The position numbers were made by a program, and so were the translations under genes. A stretch of 64,000 nucleotides of DNA from contig NC_088934.1 in NCBI RefSeq assembly GCF_038396675.1, positions 39,397,501-39,461,500 of the forward strand, read 5' to 3'. Origin of the DNA: Hydra vulgaris (lineage: Eukaryota > Cnidaria > Hydrozoa > Anthoathecata > Hydridae). Numbering within the stretch: position 1 is the stretch's first letter; each line of letters opens with the position of its first letter. Positions 21,135 to 32,524 of this stretch are shown in pieces. The notes under the pieces were generated by a model. It searched no databases, was not told where the DNA came from, and saw only the letters and a list, made by a program, of their open reading frames with translations.

Positions 21135-21342
21135 AGTGGCCGTTTCGCAGTGGTTAGCGTGATTCATCTCTGAAACTAAAGATCCGTTGTTCAACGCAAC
21201 CTGTGGGCAAATTTAATAATATCGATAAGAAAGGAGGCGCTAGCTTCCCTTCAAATGCTCTTCCGTGGTGCTCCGTGATAAGACCGTAAGGACTTCTTGG
21301 GTAAGACCGTAAGGCCTTACCTTGACTACCTAAAATAATTAA
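21135..21342 (+). mobile_element. tRNA-derived SINE copy
   Basis: The head GTGGCCGTTTCGCAGTGGTT has the A-box-like core GCAGTGGTTAGCG, and GTTGTTCAACGC sits at the B-box position. The body ends in the family tail TAAGACCGTAAGG...CTACCTAAA. A duplicated GTAAGACCGTAAGG unit lengthens the tail. Short AATTAACA/TACCTAAGAA repeats follow. Confidence 0.75.
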
Positions 21343-21344
21343 CA

Positions 21345-22516
21345 AAAATAATTAACATACCTAAGAAAAAAATACCTAAGAAATGTTGAGTTTATGGTTG
21401 CTACTCAAATTACAGGTTAAAAATAAATGTTTATGACACAACGTACAGGTTTCCGAGGATTTTAAATTTAGATTAAAAAACATGCAAATGCTTAGTTTTG
21501 TGTTTACAAATTATTAGCAAATTTGTGCTCAACAGTGACCAATTGTTTCAATGCATCCTCCATCAATATTTAAAGAAATACCAATATTTTGTATCCCAAA
21601 AGTAACAAGAAAGCGAGATGTCATTGGGTTATTGTGCTTTGAAGGAAATAGTTTACTTAGTAGTGCAAAAATTCAAAAAATGACTCTTTTAACTCAATTT
21701 TAAAGTATTTGAAATCAATAAAAAATAATTGTGAAGAAAAATTTTATGTTTTTTTAAAAAAAGAAAATATACCTTTAATATCATACAAACATTCAATGTT
21801 TGTATGAATTTAAAACTTATTTTTTTTAAAGATTTTTTTTCAGTAAATGACTAGTAATACTTTGGTATTATTAACTCATAAAAATGACACATACAACTAT
21901 TGTATGTTTTACACTCTCTACCATCACAATAAGCATCATCTGTTTGACTGTTAATACTGAATATAGTTTACAACTCTCACTCTTATTTTTAACTTTAAAA
22001 CGATACTTATTTTATATTTATATGAAAATGTAATCAAAATAAGAGGACTCAGAAAATTAAATAGTTTAAAATATACATAGCCAAAAGATAACAATACTGT
22101 GCGATTTGCTGAATATGAATTTCTAATTCAACTTCATGCATTTGCTCATCGAATTGCTAAGTTACACAAAAATACGTGTCATCAAACCTATTTAACGAAA
22201 AAATGTTGGTTTTGTTCTTAAATTTTATTTGTAATGAAACAGCTGCATATGAAATTTCCTATCGCTGGAAATACATCACTTTCATTGAAACAATTGTCAA
22301 GTTGTGGATATAGTCAACAGTAAAGCAAAAGGTCTTGATATTAGATTAAACGATGTTCGAAAAAAGTTTATTACTTTTTCAATGATTTGCAAATAGATTT
22401 CTTGGAATATTATATTTCTTATTTTGCTTAAAATATTAAATTAGTATAACTCAAAATTTAATGCATTACAACTATATATTTTTAGGACATATGAAACCAG
22501 ATGCACGATAAAAACA
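21345..22516. other. A/T-rich spacer with one small hairpin
   Basis: TCATACAAACATT/AATGTTTGTATGA form a perfect 13-bp hairpin at 21781-21807. No coding signal was recognised. Confidence 0.4.
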
Positions 22517-22733
22517 GTTCTGGAGGATCCAGGAATTTTTGGTGGTTGTGAGGGAGAAGGAGGAGGAGGTAGGGGAAGGGGGAGAGTGTTGAAATATTTT
22601 TGTATTTTGTACCATATAAGCGTCTTTTAAAAAAAAAGGTCCTCAATTTCTAAGATATTTTAGGACTTTCAGATGCTGGTAGGGAGGGGGGATGGGGATG
22701 CACACCCCATCCTCCCCTCTTGATCCGTCACTG
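22517..22733. mobile_element. hAT-like MITE
   Basis: The left end CAGTTCTGGAGGATCCAGGA and the reverse complement of the right end, CAGTGACGGATCAAGAGGGG, share the CAGTgncGGATCcAG consensus of common hAT-type non-autonomous elements. G-rich runs follow each end (GGAGGAGGAGG; GGGAGGGGGG). There is no coding capacity. A clean 8-bp target duplication is not visible. Confidence 0.6.
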
Positions 22734-22734
22734 A

Positions 22735-23600
22735 TATATATTGCAGACTTTATTGTCTTCCAAACTTTTAAAAGTACATTCAATTTTAGAGAAAAAAGAC
22801 ACCTTACAAATCAACACCGACAATAATAGAATAAAGCTGAAATTTAGCGCTAAAAAAGAAGACGGCTTTAAAATGAGTGTAAAAAAGCCCCATCGATTGG
22901 GGCAATTTTGACAACTCTAAAATCTAATAGATTATATATGGTTGGATAGCAAATTTTTAGCTTATTGATGTTTTAGTAAAAACTGCGTAAGTTTTGCAAA
23001 GTTATTGACATTTAAAAGCATAAAAACAAACATGCCAAGATAAACTTAAATTTTTAGAACAAGGTCGAGTATGAAGGGAATATTCAGGTATTGATTTTGA
23101 GAACTTTCATTTATATAAAAAATTTGCAATGAAAAATTTCATAAATATATTTTCTTAAAACCTGACCAATAATAAATTGCTTGTACACAAAACTACTCAG
23201 AGTAATTATTTTAATATACTTTTAATTTATTATTAAATTAATAATTATTTATTATTAATATAATAATAAATTGAAAAAAAAAATAATTGTTAAAAGAAAC
23301 TTAAATCTAAGTTTCTTAGAAACGAGATGTCCTATTAGTACATTCGAGAGTGCCAATAGCGCCCGAATCAAACAGGGAAAACGGCGCCCCTATTCCAAAT
23401 CAAGAAATTGCAAAATTTAAAGTCTTGTGAACGTAGAAATTATCTACTATTAGTTAATATTTACCGTTTCAATTACTATTAATTTTCTGGATTGAGAAAC
23501 AATTTATTAATCAAAACTGACATGTGAACCAAATATTAGTTTTAAAACCAATAAACGAAAAGTCTATCAACAAAATTATCAAGGTAAATAAGGCTTGATG
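22735..23600. other. A/T-rich spacer
   Basis: No element terminus or open frame is recognised. A short AATAATAAATT palindrome occurs near 23225-23275. Confidence 0.4.
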
Positions 23601-23604
23601 ACAT

Positions 23605-24250
23605 CACAGATCTTCTTCAATCAAAATAATCAAAAGATCAGTAACGCGACCCTGGTCCATGGTTAAACAGAGAGAGTTTTACAATCTTTAGTTTACTAAA
23701 CGATCATTCACATTCAACAACTGATACAGGAATAATGTTGAAAATCCGGAACATGATGTAAAGGTACGAAAAAAGGCGTTTAAGCTTCTTCTTGAAGATT
23801 TGATTAATTAGCCACAGTGGATTTCATTGCTTGAAATCTTTTTTTTGATAGTATTGTTAAAATGGCGAACTTTTTCAATGAGATCCTTTTTTCTCACATC
23901 TCTCGGATAAAACCGTGGAAGTTCGCAAGCTATATTTTAAATAGAAAAACCATCATTTAAACATCCAACAAGATAAATTAAAACATATTGCCAACCATCC
24001 TGTTTTCCTCAAATCTTGAATCAATCTGCTGGTTCAGACTATCTAAACCAACATTAAAAAACGTTCACTTCAAATTCTTTCGTTTGGCTGTCGTGGAAAT
24101 GTTTTCGATACCTCATCGTACAAGCGCTTCAGTTTAGGCTTTCTTTCAGTAGCGAGTTCAATTTCGATTCCTAGCAGTCCAGCTACAATTACAGCTTCTT
24201 GGAAAATTTGCAACCAAGAGCCATTAAAATTCAGAGCTATTCAGATTGTA
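23605..24250 (-). pseudogene. hAT transposase, C-terminal half, broken
   Basis: The reverse strand from 23760 reads FRIFNIIPVSVVECE-stop-SFSKLKIVK, then, shifted one frame, TMDQGRVTDLLIILIE. This is the hAT dimerisation (hATC) domain with the expected ...PVSVvEcERSFSkLK... core. Upstream, 24200-23960 encodes LLGIEIELATERKPKLKRL, RLIQDLRKTGWQYVL and later RDVRKKDLIEK in shifting frames, compatible with the preceding part of a DUF4371-type (ZMYM/TTF-like) hAT protein. The rest of the same protein appears at 27995-28140, beyond the LINE. Confidence 0.7.
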
Positions 24251-24386
24251 CAAGACGATATTCATAATGTACTAGGCACTCAGATTGTATAAGACAATAA
24301 CGTCGTTAACAGCAGTAACGGATTTTACCAAATCGTAAGTAGCAAAAAAAATTCAAAAGATGATAAACATTTTTTAAGGCTCTCGC

Positions 24387-24500
24387 TTGGCTGACCTGCT
24401 AACTAGTCAGATCCTGGTTGGCATGTTTAGGAGCTGCCAACATTTCTCTCTGCCTCTTGGCAAGTGGTTTGATTGCGTCAGTAGGAGAGCTCCATTGTTG
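24387..24500. other. Unassigned GC-richer segment
   Basis: This 115-bp stretch is markedly less A/T-rich than its surroundings. In reverse it can be read SSPTDAIKPLAKRQREMLAA without stops; no family is recognised. It lies between the (TA)n and the hAT C-terminal piece. Confidence 0.3.
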
Positions 24501-24508
24501 TATTATTA

Positions 24509-24613
<105 letters not shown>

Positions 24614-25401
24614 CGTCAGTAGACAATAATTTTACAATGTTTTTTGTAAAAGTTTAAAATTAAATATTTATATTCTGACAGGAGCAAGTAGAAGATAATG
24701 CATCTTATAACCCTGCTCCCATGTTCGTGAAAATTTCAATAAAGTTTTACGTATTAAGTTCTTAAAATATACGTAATATTTAAAAATTTATAATTTAAAA
24801 ATTAAAATTTCTAATTTATATAAATATTTGTAATATAAAGTATTACAAATCTTGTACAAATTACAAGTTTTATACATATTATAACATATTACAGTTCATA
24901 AAATATACATAAATTATAAGATGCATATTTACGTGTTAACAAATCAATATATAAAAGTTTTTAAAAATACAAAAGAATGTTTTTATTATTTAAATTTAAT
25001 AAATATCGTTTAACTATTCTTTTAATAGTTAATTTGAAGTTATGTTTTTCATGTCATTCAGGATATAGTTCCACAAACGTGGTCCTCAACATGTAAATTG
25101 AGAAGTCTGATTTTTTAAGGGATGTTGTAAGGATAAGAAAACTGCCAATGGAATGTCATGTAGAGTATTTGTGATAAATTAAGGTGAAACGAGGGTTAAA
25201 AAATGTTAAAAGCATGTTGTTACGAATTTTAAACATAAATATCAGACTTTGATAGATATTAAGTTCATAAATATTTAAAACATTAATGTTTTAAGTAAAG
25301 GCTCGGCGCATGCCTATTTACCTGCATTCAAAATTAACCGGCTCGCTTGCTTTTGTTTGCTATAATTTTTTTTTAAATTCATCCAATTTTTTTAAATTCA
25401 T

Positions 25402-25467
25402 CCAATTAGTGGAAAACAACATTTCAAAAATTTTTTTTTTTTTGAAATGTTGTTTTTCACTAATTGG
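25402..25467. repeat. 25-bp inverted duplication inside the LINE
   Basis: CCAATTAGTGGAAAACAACA plus TTTCA (25402-25426) is inverted at 25443-25467 with one mismatch across a poly-T centre. One arm belongs to the LINE reading (HIQLVKNN). The other is an inverted copy, so a local template switch probably made it. Confidence 0.75.
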
Positions 25468-27000
25468 ATATGATTTTTCCAATTTAAATGATTGTCAAAT
25501 ATTATACCTAGGATTTTCATTAAATGAACTCTTTTTACTTTAATGTTGTTTATAAATAAATCAAGAAGTTTTAGGGTATGTTATCAGTTTTCGAAAGTTT
25601 TGTGAACAGAACGCATTTAGTTTTATCAATGTTTACGGACAGTTTATTGGCTTTAAACAAGATTTATTAGCTCTGTGTTTACAATAGAAAAAACAAATTT
25701 TAAATTAGACCAGAAAAAAATATTAGTAGACCCCGAAAAAAAATATTAGTCAATAAAAAGAACAAAATTAAGAAATTTAGAGGATAAGTGGATGTCATTA
25801 ATATAAGAGAAATAGCAGAGGACCAAGTATTGAACCCTGAGGGACACCGCAACTAATAACTTCTAACTGCGTACAAGTTAAATCATACGTCACACATTGT
25901 TTACGATTTTGTAGATAAGACTGTAGCAATTTTATATTAGAATTTTGAATTCCGTAATTTTTTAATTTATAGAGGAGGATTTCGCGATTGACAGTGTCAA
26001 ATGCCTTTGATAAATCAACAAAAACTCTAAATGTGTAATTATTATCATCAAATCCTTTCAAAATATTGCTAGCCAAATCCATCACTGCATGCTCAGTTCA
26101 ATGATTTCTCCAAAACCCACACTGTTTAGGATTGATTGATTGTTTAGGATTGATCAGGAAAGTCCCTGTTTTTTAATAAAAGTTTAAAAATAATAAAAAA
26201 AGGCAATTCAATAATATCAAGACACTTTTCAAAACATTTGCATTAATTTCATCAAGACCTGGACTTTCATTTGTCTGAAGCAAGTCAAAAACTGAACGAA
26301 GTTCTTCAATGGAAAGTTCCGAATCGTCCATAATAAAATCTGATTTTTTCAAAACAGACTGAAATGTTTTGCTACTTGAAGAGATTTTTTTGGCTAAATT
26401 TTCCCTTTATCAGTTTTCAGTCGATTAGGGAGGTTGCTAGATGTAATTTTTGCTTTCCCTATTATTTTTTTAATTATAGTCCAAGTTTTTTTAGCGTTTC
26501 CAAATGATTTCTGGAGAATGTTTTTTCAAAATAAATTTTGTAGTTTTTATATTTAGTTTCGTTTTCATATATTTTGTTTTTAAAAAATTTTTCGTATAGC
26601 TTTCTTTTTTTGATGATGATTTTAAAACCTTTAGTCATCCACGGGCTATGCTCACTTTTGGATTTTATAATTTTCTGAATTTTAGGAAAAACTTTATCAT
26701 ATTGCCTCGAAAAGACGCGAATAAAGAAATTGTACGCGCTACGTGTGTCATTGCAATCATTCAATAATTCCCTATTGATTTCATGCAAAAGCTGTCTAGA
26801 GATCGCAATCGAGTCTTTGTTAACATGCCTTATGTAAACTGTTATGGGTTTTTATTTATACAGCATTTAGTATTTGTTATTAAAAAAACAGGAAAATGGT
26901 CACTAATATTCGTTTTTATTATACCACTGTTGATTGTCGAGTTACTATAATTATTAGTGATAATATTATCAATGATAGATGATGTTTTTCGAGTTACAAG

Positions 27001-27138
27001 TGTCGACTTGTTAATCATGGGGTAATCACGTGTCGGCTTGTTAATCATGGGGTAATCACGTGTCGGCTTGTTAATCATGGGGTAATCACGTGTCGGCTTG
27101 TTAATCATGGGGTAATCACGTGTCGGCTTGTTAATCAT
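27001..27138 (-). repeat. 30-bp in-frame tandem repeat in the LINE endonuclease
   Basis: Four full 30-bp units starting at 27001, 27031, 27061 and 27091, plus a partial fifth, are identical except for one base in the first. On the coding strand each unit encodes INKPTRDYPM. The repeat lies between the LLGDF block and the TRKTSSIIDNIITNN...SDHFPVF block, where a single copy of TKPTR-like sequence is normal. Confidence 0.9.
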
Positions 27139-27955
27139 GATGAAAGCACTAAATTGAAAAAGAGTATTTAAAAAACTTTTTACGTGATTATCACGTGTTT
27201 AAATTTATCAAGTTTAAAGTCTCCGAGTAAGTATAGATATTTTTTTGAGGTTTGAATATTCGCCTTAAGTCGTTTTCAAATTGATTGTAATTGCCATTGG
27301 GTGGTCGATATGAAGCTGTTATAAACGAATTTTTTTCTTATCAGTTTACTATCTCTATAGTTAATGATTCACAATTCGAGTTATTCAGGCTATCTGTTTT
27401 TTTATACGTCAACGAGTTGAGATTAAATATGCATACGCCTCCGCCAATACTGTTTTTTCTTGGTTGGTGAACAAACTTATAATCTGTGAAAATGCAAATC
27501 AGAGTTACTCATATCTTCACTCTGACACCAGGTTTTTGTAAGATAGATTATACTGAATATAAAATTTGTATTATTTAGCATTAATTTTAGATTTTTAAAG
27601 TTTTTGCTCATGCTTCTAATATTGTAAAGACATGTAATGTAGTGATTTATTTAGAATACTTAGTTTAGTTAGTTTCTAAGGAATATTTGTCAAGAATGGT
27701 TACGCCAGGATCAATGTTCTTTAAAAAGTGACGTACGTTTTCACCAGAAAATGTATTAAAAAAATTAAAATTAGTTGTTTCCGCCATTTATAAAGATAAG
27801 AAAATAAAAAAAATAGAAAGTTAAATAAATTAGAAATGCATTACTTTTACTTTGGAACAATGATTGCGTATTTTACCGCGTTTTTTTAAATGAATAACTT
27901 TGTCATACCTCACTAAACTCAAACTGCTTCCGAATTTACTTTTTTTAAGAAATGA

Positions 27956-27993
27956 ATAAAATTTATTAAGGCTTGAGCCTTAATAAATTTTAT
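27956..27993. repeat. Perfect 18-bp-arm hairpin at LINE/hAT junction side
   Basis: ATAAAATTTATTAAGGCT and its exact inverse flank a 2-bp TG centre. It begins where the hAT reading (MSVAYKGNKI) ends. Confidence 0.85.
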
Positions 27994-27994
27994 T

Positions 27995-28300
27995 TCCCTT
28001 GTAAGCAACTGACATATAGGACCGATTATCGTATTCCTGACCACGGCAGTTTCGAATATTCAAACCTAGAATTGTAATTCCATCAGTGATGTGCTTGCCT
28101 ACATCGACTTCTTTCTTCTTCTTGAAAGCTTCAAATCACAAAAATAGTTCTTTTATTTTCCAGCGATTAGTTTCTCTTTCATGGAGGAAAAAACGAATAA
28201 CAAAAGTTATCTGCGCAGTGTGAAATTTTTTAGCGTGAAATTGTTAGTGGTATCTATGTAGACTGCTTCAAAATAAAATTTAATCTTGTACCATTTTAAT
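27995..28300 (-). pseudogene. hAT (DUF4371-type) transposase fragment
   Basis: The reverse strand at 28140-27995 encodes KHITDGITILGLNIRNCRGQ directly followed by EYDNRSYMSVAYKGNKI. NCRGQxYDNxxxMS is the signature around the second catalytic region of ZMYM/TTF-type hAT transposases. Farther up, TFVIRFFLHERE (near 28210) fits the preceding block. Continuation to the C-terminus appears on the same strand at 24250-23605, after the LINE. Confidence 0.65.
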
Positions 28301-29480
28301 TACACAGCGCATCATCGTCTGTGCAATCGAGCACGAGCTAGCATGGCGTAAAAGTAATTTATTATTAATTATTATAATAGTATTTAAAATTAAAACTTTT
28401 TTTTATGTGCATTTATAATCCGAATACTAAAATGTCAACCTCAAATACAAAAACTAAGCAAATTTCTCTTTGTCAATCATTTAAGTATTTTCTATTTAAT
28501 GTAAAAAAAAAAAAAAAAACCTAACGGGTAGTCCGGCGCCTCTTTAAATAGGCTCTATGTCTATTAATCACATTCATTCTTTTCCTCAAAACAAATCTTC
28601 GGATTAGTTTTTCTTGTTTTCAATTTCATCATTTGAATCTTTTTCAATTTTAAATTCTGAAAATACAAAACACTTTTACCTGCCAAAAAATATACAAGTT
28701 TGCTTTATTCAATCAGACGGCTCAATAAATTATTAAAAAAAGGGATATTAAAAAAAACTCACGGTTTTATTACTGCAATTATACCAACGCATGCTGAGAT
28801 GCATTTTAATCCGTTATTTCTTAGAAAACACACATTAGTTTTGCACATATAACGTATAGCGAAAAAAAATGTAGATATATAAAACATGTCTTATATATTT
28901 TAAACAAGTTTTTACTAATGGCAAGCTTCTATTGATTATTTAAAATATATGAGTTTAATACTTTAAAAAATTTTTGTTTTATTTTTATATATAAAATCTA
29001 TCCATTAATGGTTTCTTTTTTATTATTTATATTTGTAACAAATACATATTGCGCAACGATAATTTTATCAAGTTGTTTTTTTTTACCACGTTTTTTATTT
29101 TTTCATTTGCATCAAATTTCACAAGATGCTAATTAAATAAAACGACATCAATGTTATTTTAATAAGACACGATTAAAACGCAGTATATTTAAGTACTGGC
29201 TTGGAGTAAATATAATTTTGGTGTGAATATAATTTTGTGTAAATTCTGCATAGCTTTTCGCCGACCATTTTTATAAAAAAATTATTTTTAAAAACTTTTT
29301 TATTTTTATTTTATTCAACAATGTAACTGCAACTCTTTTAAATGAAACTCTTAAAAATTTAAATAATTATTTTTTACAATTAATGATTACATGATGTTTC
29401 TCTATTTCTAAACGATTCAGAGTGGGTCAGAATTGTCTAAAACTGGCAAAACTATTTAAGGGTTATATATAGACATGTAA
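28300..29480. other. A/T-rich spacer
   Basis: No gene was recognised. Poly-A (28502-28519) and long T-runs are present. The GC-richer stretch at 28310-28350 may still be hAT debris. Confidence 0.4.
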
Positions 29481-29489
29481 TATATGTTT

Positions 29490-29990
29490 ATAGAGGTTTT
29501 TGGGGCCAAGAATTTCATTTTTGGGTTTCATTTTAATTTTGGAGAGATCATGACTACACAAATGGTTATTTTAGAGGTTGTCATGGATGGTCAAGGGGTT
29601 CGTTGATGGTTTTTAAAATAGATGGGACATGTTGTATATATAAATATATATAACTGCTGTCAGGGAACTTAAATCTGGGCATATTTGGGCTTTAAAAATG
29701 GTCGTGACCACTCAAATGGCCATTTTAGTGGCGGTCAAGGGTAGTCCTGAGATTTTCCGATGTTTTTCAATTAGATAAGGCATATTGTATGTCTAAATAT
29801 ACGTAATTTCGGCCAGGAAATTTGAAACTGGGCATATTCGGCCTTTAGGAGTGGTCATGAACGCTCAGGTAATCATTTTAAGGGCGGTCTTGGAATATCC
29901 CGATGGTTTTTCAAGTAGATGGTACATGTTGTATGTCTAAATAAAGGTAATTGATATCAGGAAAATCAAATCTGGTCGTGTTTGATCTCC
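29490..29990. repeat. Diverged minisatellite, 145-170-bp units
   Basis: At least three and probably four copies of a unit containing CTGGGCATATTTGGGC, GTGGTCATGAACGCTCA, GGCGGTC and GATGGTTTTTCAAGTAGAT; anchor strings lie at 29675, 29828 and 29972 (spacing 153 and 144), with an older copy from about 29500. Units are less A/T-rich than the flanks and differ by roughly a quarter of positions. Confidence 0.75.
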
Positions 29991-31350
29991 AGGAGTGATT
30001 CTGATTGCACAGGTAGGTTTGCAGAGAAAGATAAAGATCAAAAGTTTGAAAAAATTAAAAAATTCATGAGCAAAAATATGTTGCTTATAAAAAACCTGAC
30101 GAAGGTCGTGAAGGTTTTAACCCTGATGCTTCAACTTATTCTACAACTATGTCCAAGTGGAAGAACCTTCAACAATACTCAAAAATAGTTCTATAACTTC
30201 ATTGCAAATTGAAGTAGATAATGAACCAGTTATTTTAAAAAAATTCTATGATTTATAGGAAGATTTTTTTTGCAAGAAAAACCTAATTTATTGGATTGTG
30301 GAAAGTGGCCAATTTTTCGATCTAGCAACATTGTGGACCATTTCATTAACTTGGTCCTTTTCAATTTACAAAGGGAAAATACCCTGAAAATAAAAATGGT
30401 TGAAATTTTTCTAGCATTTATTACAATAGAAAATTTGCAAATGGAGAAACCTTTTGCCGAAGATGGTTGGTTTATTCAGATTCTAAAAAACTCCGTATTA
30501 CGTTTTTGCTGTCTACTTTTCGATAATAAGTCAAACTTAGTCTCTGATGGGTTCAATAAATGGCAATATTTAACTGAAACATTGGTAATAAATGAAAATA
30601 ACGTCTCCCATATGAAATGTTATCAATAGCGGGTGGAAACTTGAATAAGTTTAAAAACTCGAAAAACTATAGATAATGAAGAACTTAAAATAATAGAAAA
30701 TAATATTTGCGATGGCCAAATGTTTTTCTTCGGTTGATGAATATTTTTTTATTTTATTATTTTGTTATTTAGGTGCCTCAAGAAAACCTAACGGTCTTGT
30801 CACAGAGCACCGCGGAAATGCATTTAACGAGAAAGTTCACACCTCCCTCCTTACCGTGACAAGAAAATATGTTCAGAACTCGTTTCGAACCTGGATCTCC
30901 TGCTTCTAAGGCAAGCGCTCTAACCACTGTATTACGGCCGCTAATATGACTCTTTACCTAACTGAAAACAATATGGCTTTTTGAGGGAGTTCAGATAAAC
31001 TGTTTACACCTTAAAACGACAAATTTTTGGGACTAAAACAGATGCTTGCATAATTTGATTCTGTGATGCAAAAACATTTAGCACTTGCAATAAAAGGTGG
31101 CACTTCAGATTATTACTGCGTGAAAAATATTCAAAATGAGTTAATAGATTTAATGTCTCACAAGGTTAACGATGAAATAATAAACCGAGTCTTGAAAGCC
31201 GTTTACTATTCAATCATTGCTAATTGTATATGATATTTCTAGAAAAGAACAACTTTCTCTTATAATTCGAGTTGTTGACTTGTCATTAGATATTAGAGTG
31301 GAAATTAAAGAGTACATTTTAGGTTTTAGAAAGCTTTTTCAAAACAAAAC
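29990..31350 (+). pseudogene. hAT (TTF zinc finger + DUF4371) transposase, split by a SINE
   Basis: First block (30000-30190): SDSDCTGRFAEKDKDQKF, later NLQQYSKIVL. Second block (30270-30629), 119 codons: LDCGKWPIF, IVDHFINLV, then DGWFIQILKNSVLRFCCLLF, SDGFNKWQYLTE and NNVSHMKC, the TTF-type zinc finger that binds transposon ends. After the SINE (30769-30942) a third block (31020-31330) reads FDSVMQKHLALAI, YYCVKNIQNELIDLM, IINRVLKAVYYSIIANC, RKEQLSLIIRVVDLS and IKEYILGF. These follow the order of DUF4371 in ZMYM-like hAT transposases. Frameshifts lie near 30110, 30640 and 31230. The catalytic C-terminal half is missing. Confidence 0.7.
30769..30942 (-). mobile_element. tRNA-derived SINE inserted in the hAT pseudogene
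   Basis: In reverse the head reads AGCGGCCGTAATACAGTGGT, with GGTTCGAAACGAG at the B-box position and the family tail CGTTAGGTTTTCTTGAGGCA ending in TAAATAACAAAATAATAA. It lies between the zinc-finger and DUF4371 blocks, so it is younger than that hAT copy. Confidence 0.8.
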
Positions 31351-31463
31351 TAATAAAAGCCTATCTGCGGTCAACAATGCCTCAGGATAGACTTTTTGAT
31401 TGAAAACGATATTGCTGAAAATCTTGATTTTTCTACGCTTATCAAAGATTTTGGTAATTAAAA

Positions 31464-31601
31464 CAGGGCCGACAACACGGGTTTCGAAGCGTGTGGGGGG
31501 GGGGGGGGGAAGGGGAGGGGGGAAGCGGGGGGGGGGCATAATCATTAACTTGTAAAAAGAGATCCGCCTTCCCCCCTCCCCCGTGTCGTCAGCTCTGTAA
31601 A
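31464..31601. mobile_element. Short G-rich MITE
   Basis: The left end ACAGGGCCGACAACACGGG and the inverted right end ACAGAGCTGACGACACGGGG agree over about 19 bp. Long G-runs (31492-31509 and 31513-31537) and C-runs follow. There is no coding capacity. The flanking AAAA on both sides may be a short target duplication. A second hAT-like terminus, in reverse CAGTGCCGGCCTTAGCCCTC, lies at 31803-31784. Confidence 0.55.
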
Positions 31602-31855
31602 AGGCCCAAAAGATTAAAGTAAAAAAATTATATGTTATTTGTGAAAAACATAAACAAAAAACGTTTCTTTGTGTGTAACATTTTATTGCAAAGTAATATT
31701 TTTGAGTTCGATTTGTTATTATTTTCCGTATAATTTACCAACAAGTTTATAAATTGTTAGGGGCGACAGGAAAAATTTAGCAAGAGGGCTAAGGCCGGCA
31801 CTGTACATTAGTACACTAAGAGCCCCTGGCCTCCTAAGGTTGATTTTTTTAAAAA

Positions 31856-31906
31856 TTTTATTTAGGTACCCCAATAAGTCCTTACAGTCTTACCACAGAT
31901 TGGAGT
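31856..31906 (-). mobile_element. SINE tail fragment
   Basis: TTATTTAGGTACCCCAATAA followed by GTCCTTACAGTCTTACCACAG is the 3' part of the SINE family (compare 2970-3020) in reverse orientation. The tRNA-like head is missing. Confidence 0.6.
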
Positions 31907-32520
31907 CTTTGACTTTTCCCTGACTTCTCCTAATTCTGGACACCTTAGTAACGTAGCTGCAAAGCATTTTCATCATAAGATCATTATTTGATTGAGGAGA
32001 ATTTTATTGTGTAGTGTTCTCTGTTGTTTGGTCTAAAACATGAATATTAGGGTGTATAAAATGACTATTTTTCATAACTAAAATACTGTTTTCCCATACA
32101 TGAGCGTTATTTAAATAAACAAAACACATTTGACACATTTAAAGTACAATTTTCTAGATAAAAACAGCATTTTATGAAATTTAGGGATTTATTTGTTTCC
32201 AGTCTCAAAATCCTTATTTGTACCCTCCTTCTTCATAAAAGGTTCCATAACTTTTTACAATAACATTAAAAGTGCTATTTAAAAAAGATTTTAATAAGAC
32301 TTAAATGATTAAAACTGTTCTTTAGGTGTCTTTTTAAAGCAAAATCTACGATTGGATATCATTTATAGTAAAAGGAATAGCACTTACTGCGCTCAGCTGA
32401 GCTCAGAAAATTTGCTTGTAAATTTTAATCTATATATGAGAGTGTAATTTAAAGTAGACACATGGAAGGTCTAGTGCGGCCCTAGTGTTCTTCTGTTTGT
32501 GTAAAGGTAAGTGTTAAAAA
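31907..32520. other. A/T-rich spacer
   Basis: CTCAGCTGAG at about 32394 is a short palindrome. No gene was recognised. Confidence 0.4.
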
Positions 32521-32524
32521 AACG

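Larger units (their letters stand above)
25030..27787 (-). pseudogene. LINE ORF2: AP-endonuclease plus reverse transcriptase, broken
   Basis: The protein nicks target DNA and primes reverse transcription there. The reading begins MAETTNFNFFNTFSGEN at 27787. Endonuclease blocks follow: LYNIRSMSKNF, YLTKTWCQSEDMSNSDLHFH, ASYRPPNGNYNQF (one frame off), YLLGDFKLD and SDHFPVF. The linker piece (26788-26474) has HSPWMTKGFK. The RT core (26085-25798) shows FVDLSKAFDTVN, LQSYLQNRKQ and GVPQGSILGPLLFLLYIND. The YADD region is corrupted (FVLFIDQ). Beyond it SVNIDKTKCVLF, MKILGIIFDNHLNWKNHI and a tail ending near 25030 are readable across frameshifts. At least ten frame changes or stops are present. A run of decapeptide repeats lies between ISDHFP and the N-terminal endonuclease part (separate entry). 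Confidence 0.75.
24640..27800 (-). mobile_element. CR1/jockey-like LINE, nearly complete but decayed
   Basis: Reverse-strand order is endonuclease (27787-26842), linker, reverse transcriptase (about 26470-25300) and the C-terminal tail near 25030. A non-coding 3' part follows to about 24640, with GGGAGCAGGGTTATAAGATG, as expected for a LINE 3' UTR. It lies between two pieces of a hAT gene on the same strand, which suggests insertion into that element. Short direct target duplications were not identified. Confidence 0.7.

Noticed and set aside
31490-31540. G-runs as a G-quadruplex regulatory site
   Set aside because: They are part of a small MITE with inverted ends; nothing nearby suggests a gene to regulate.
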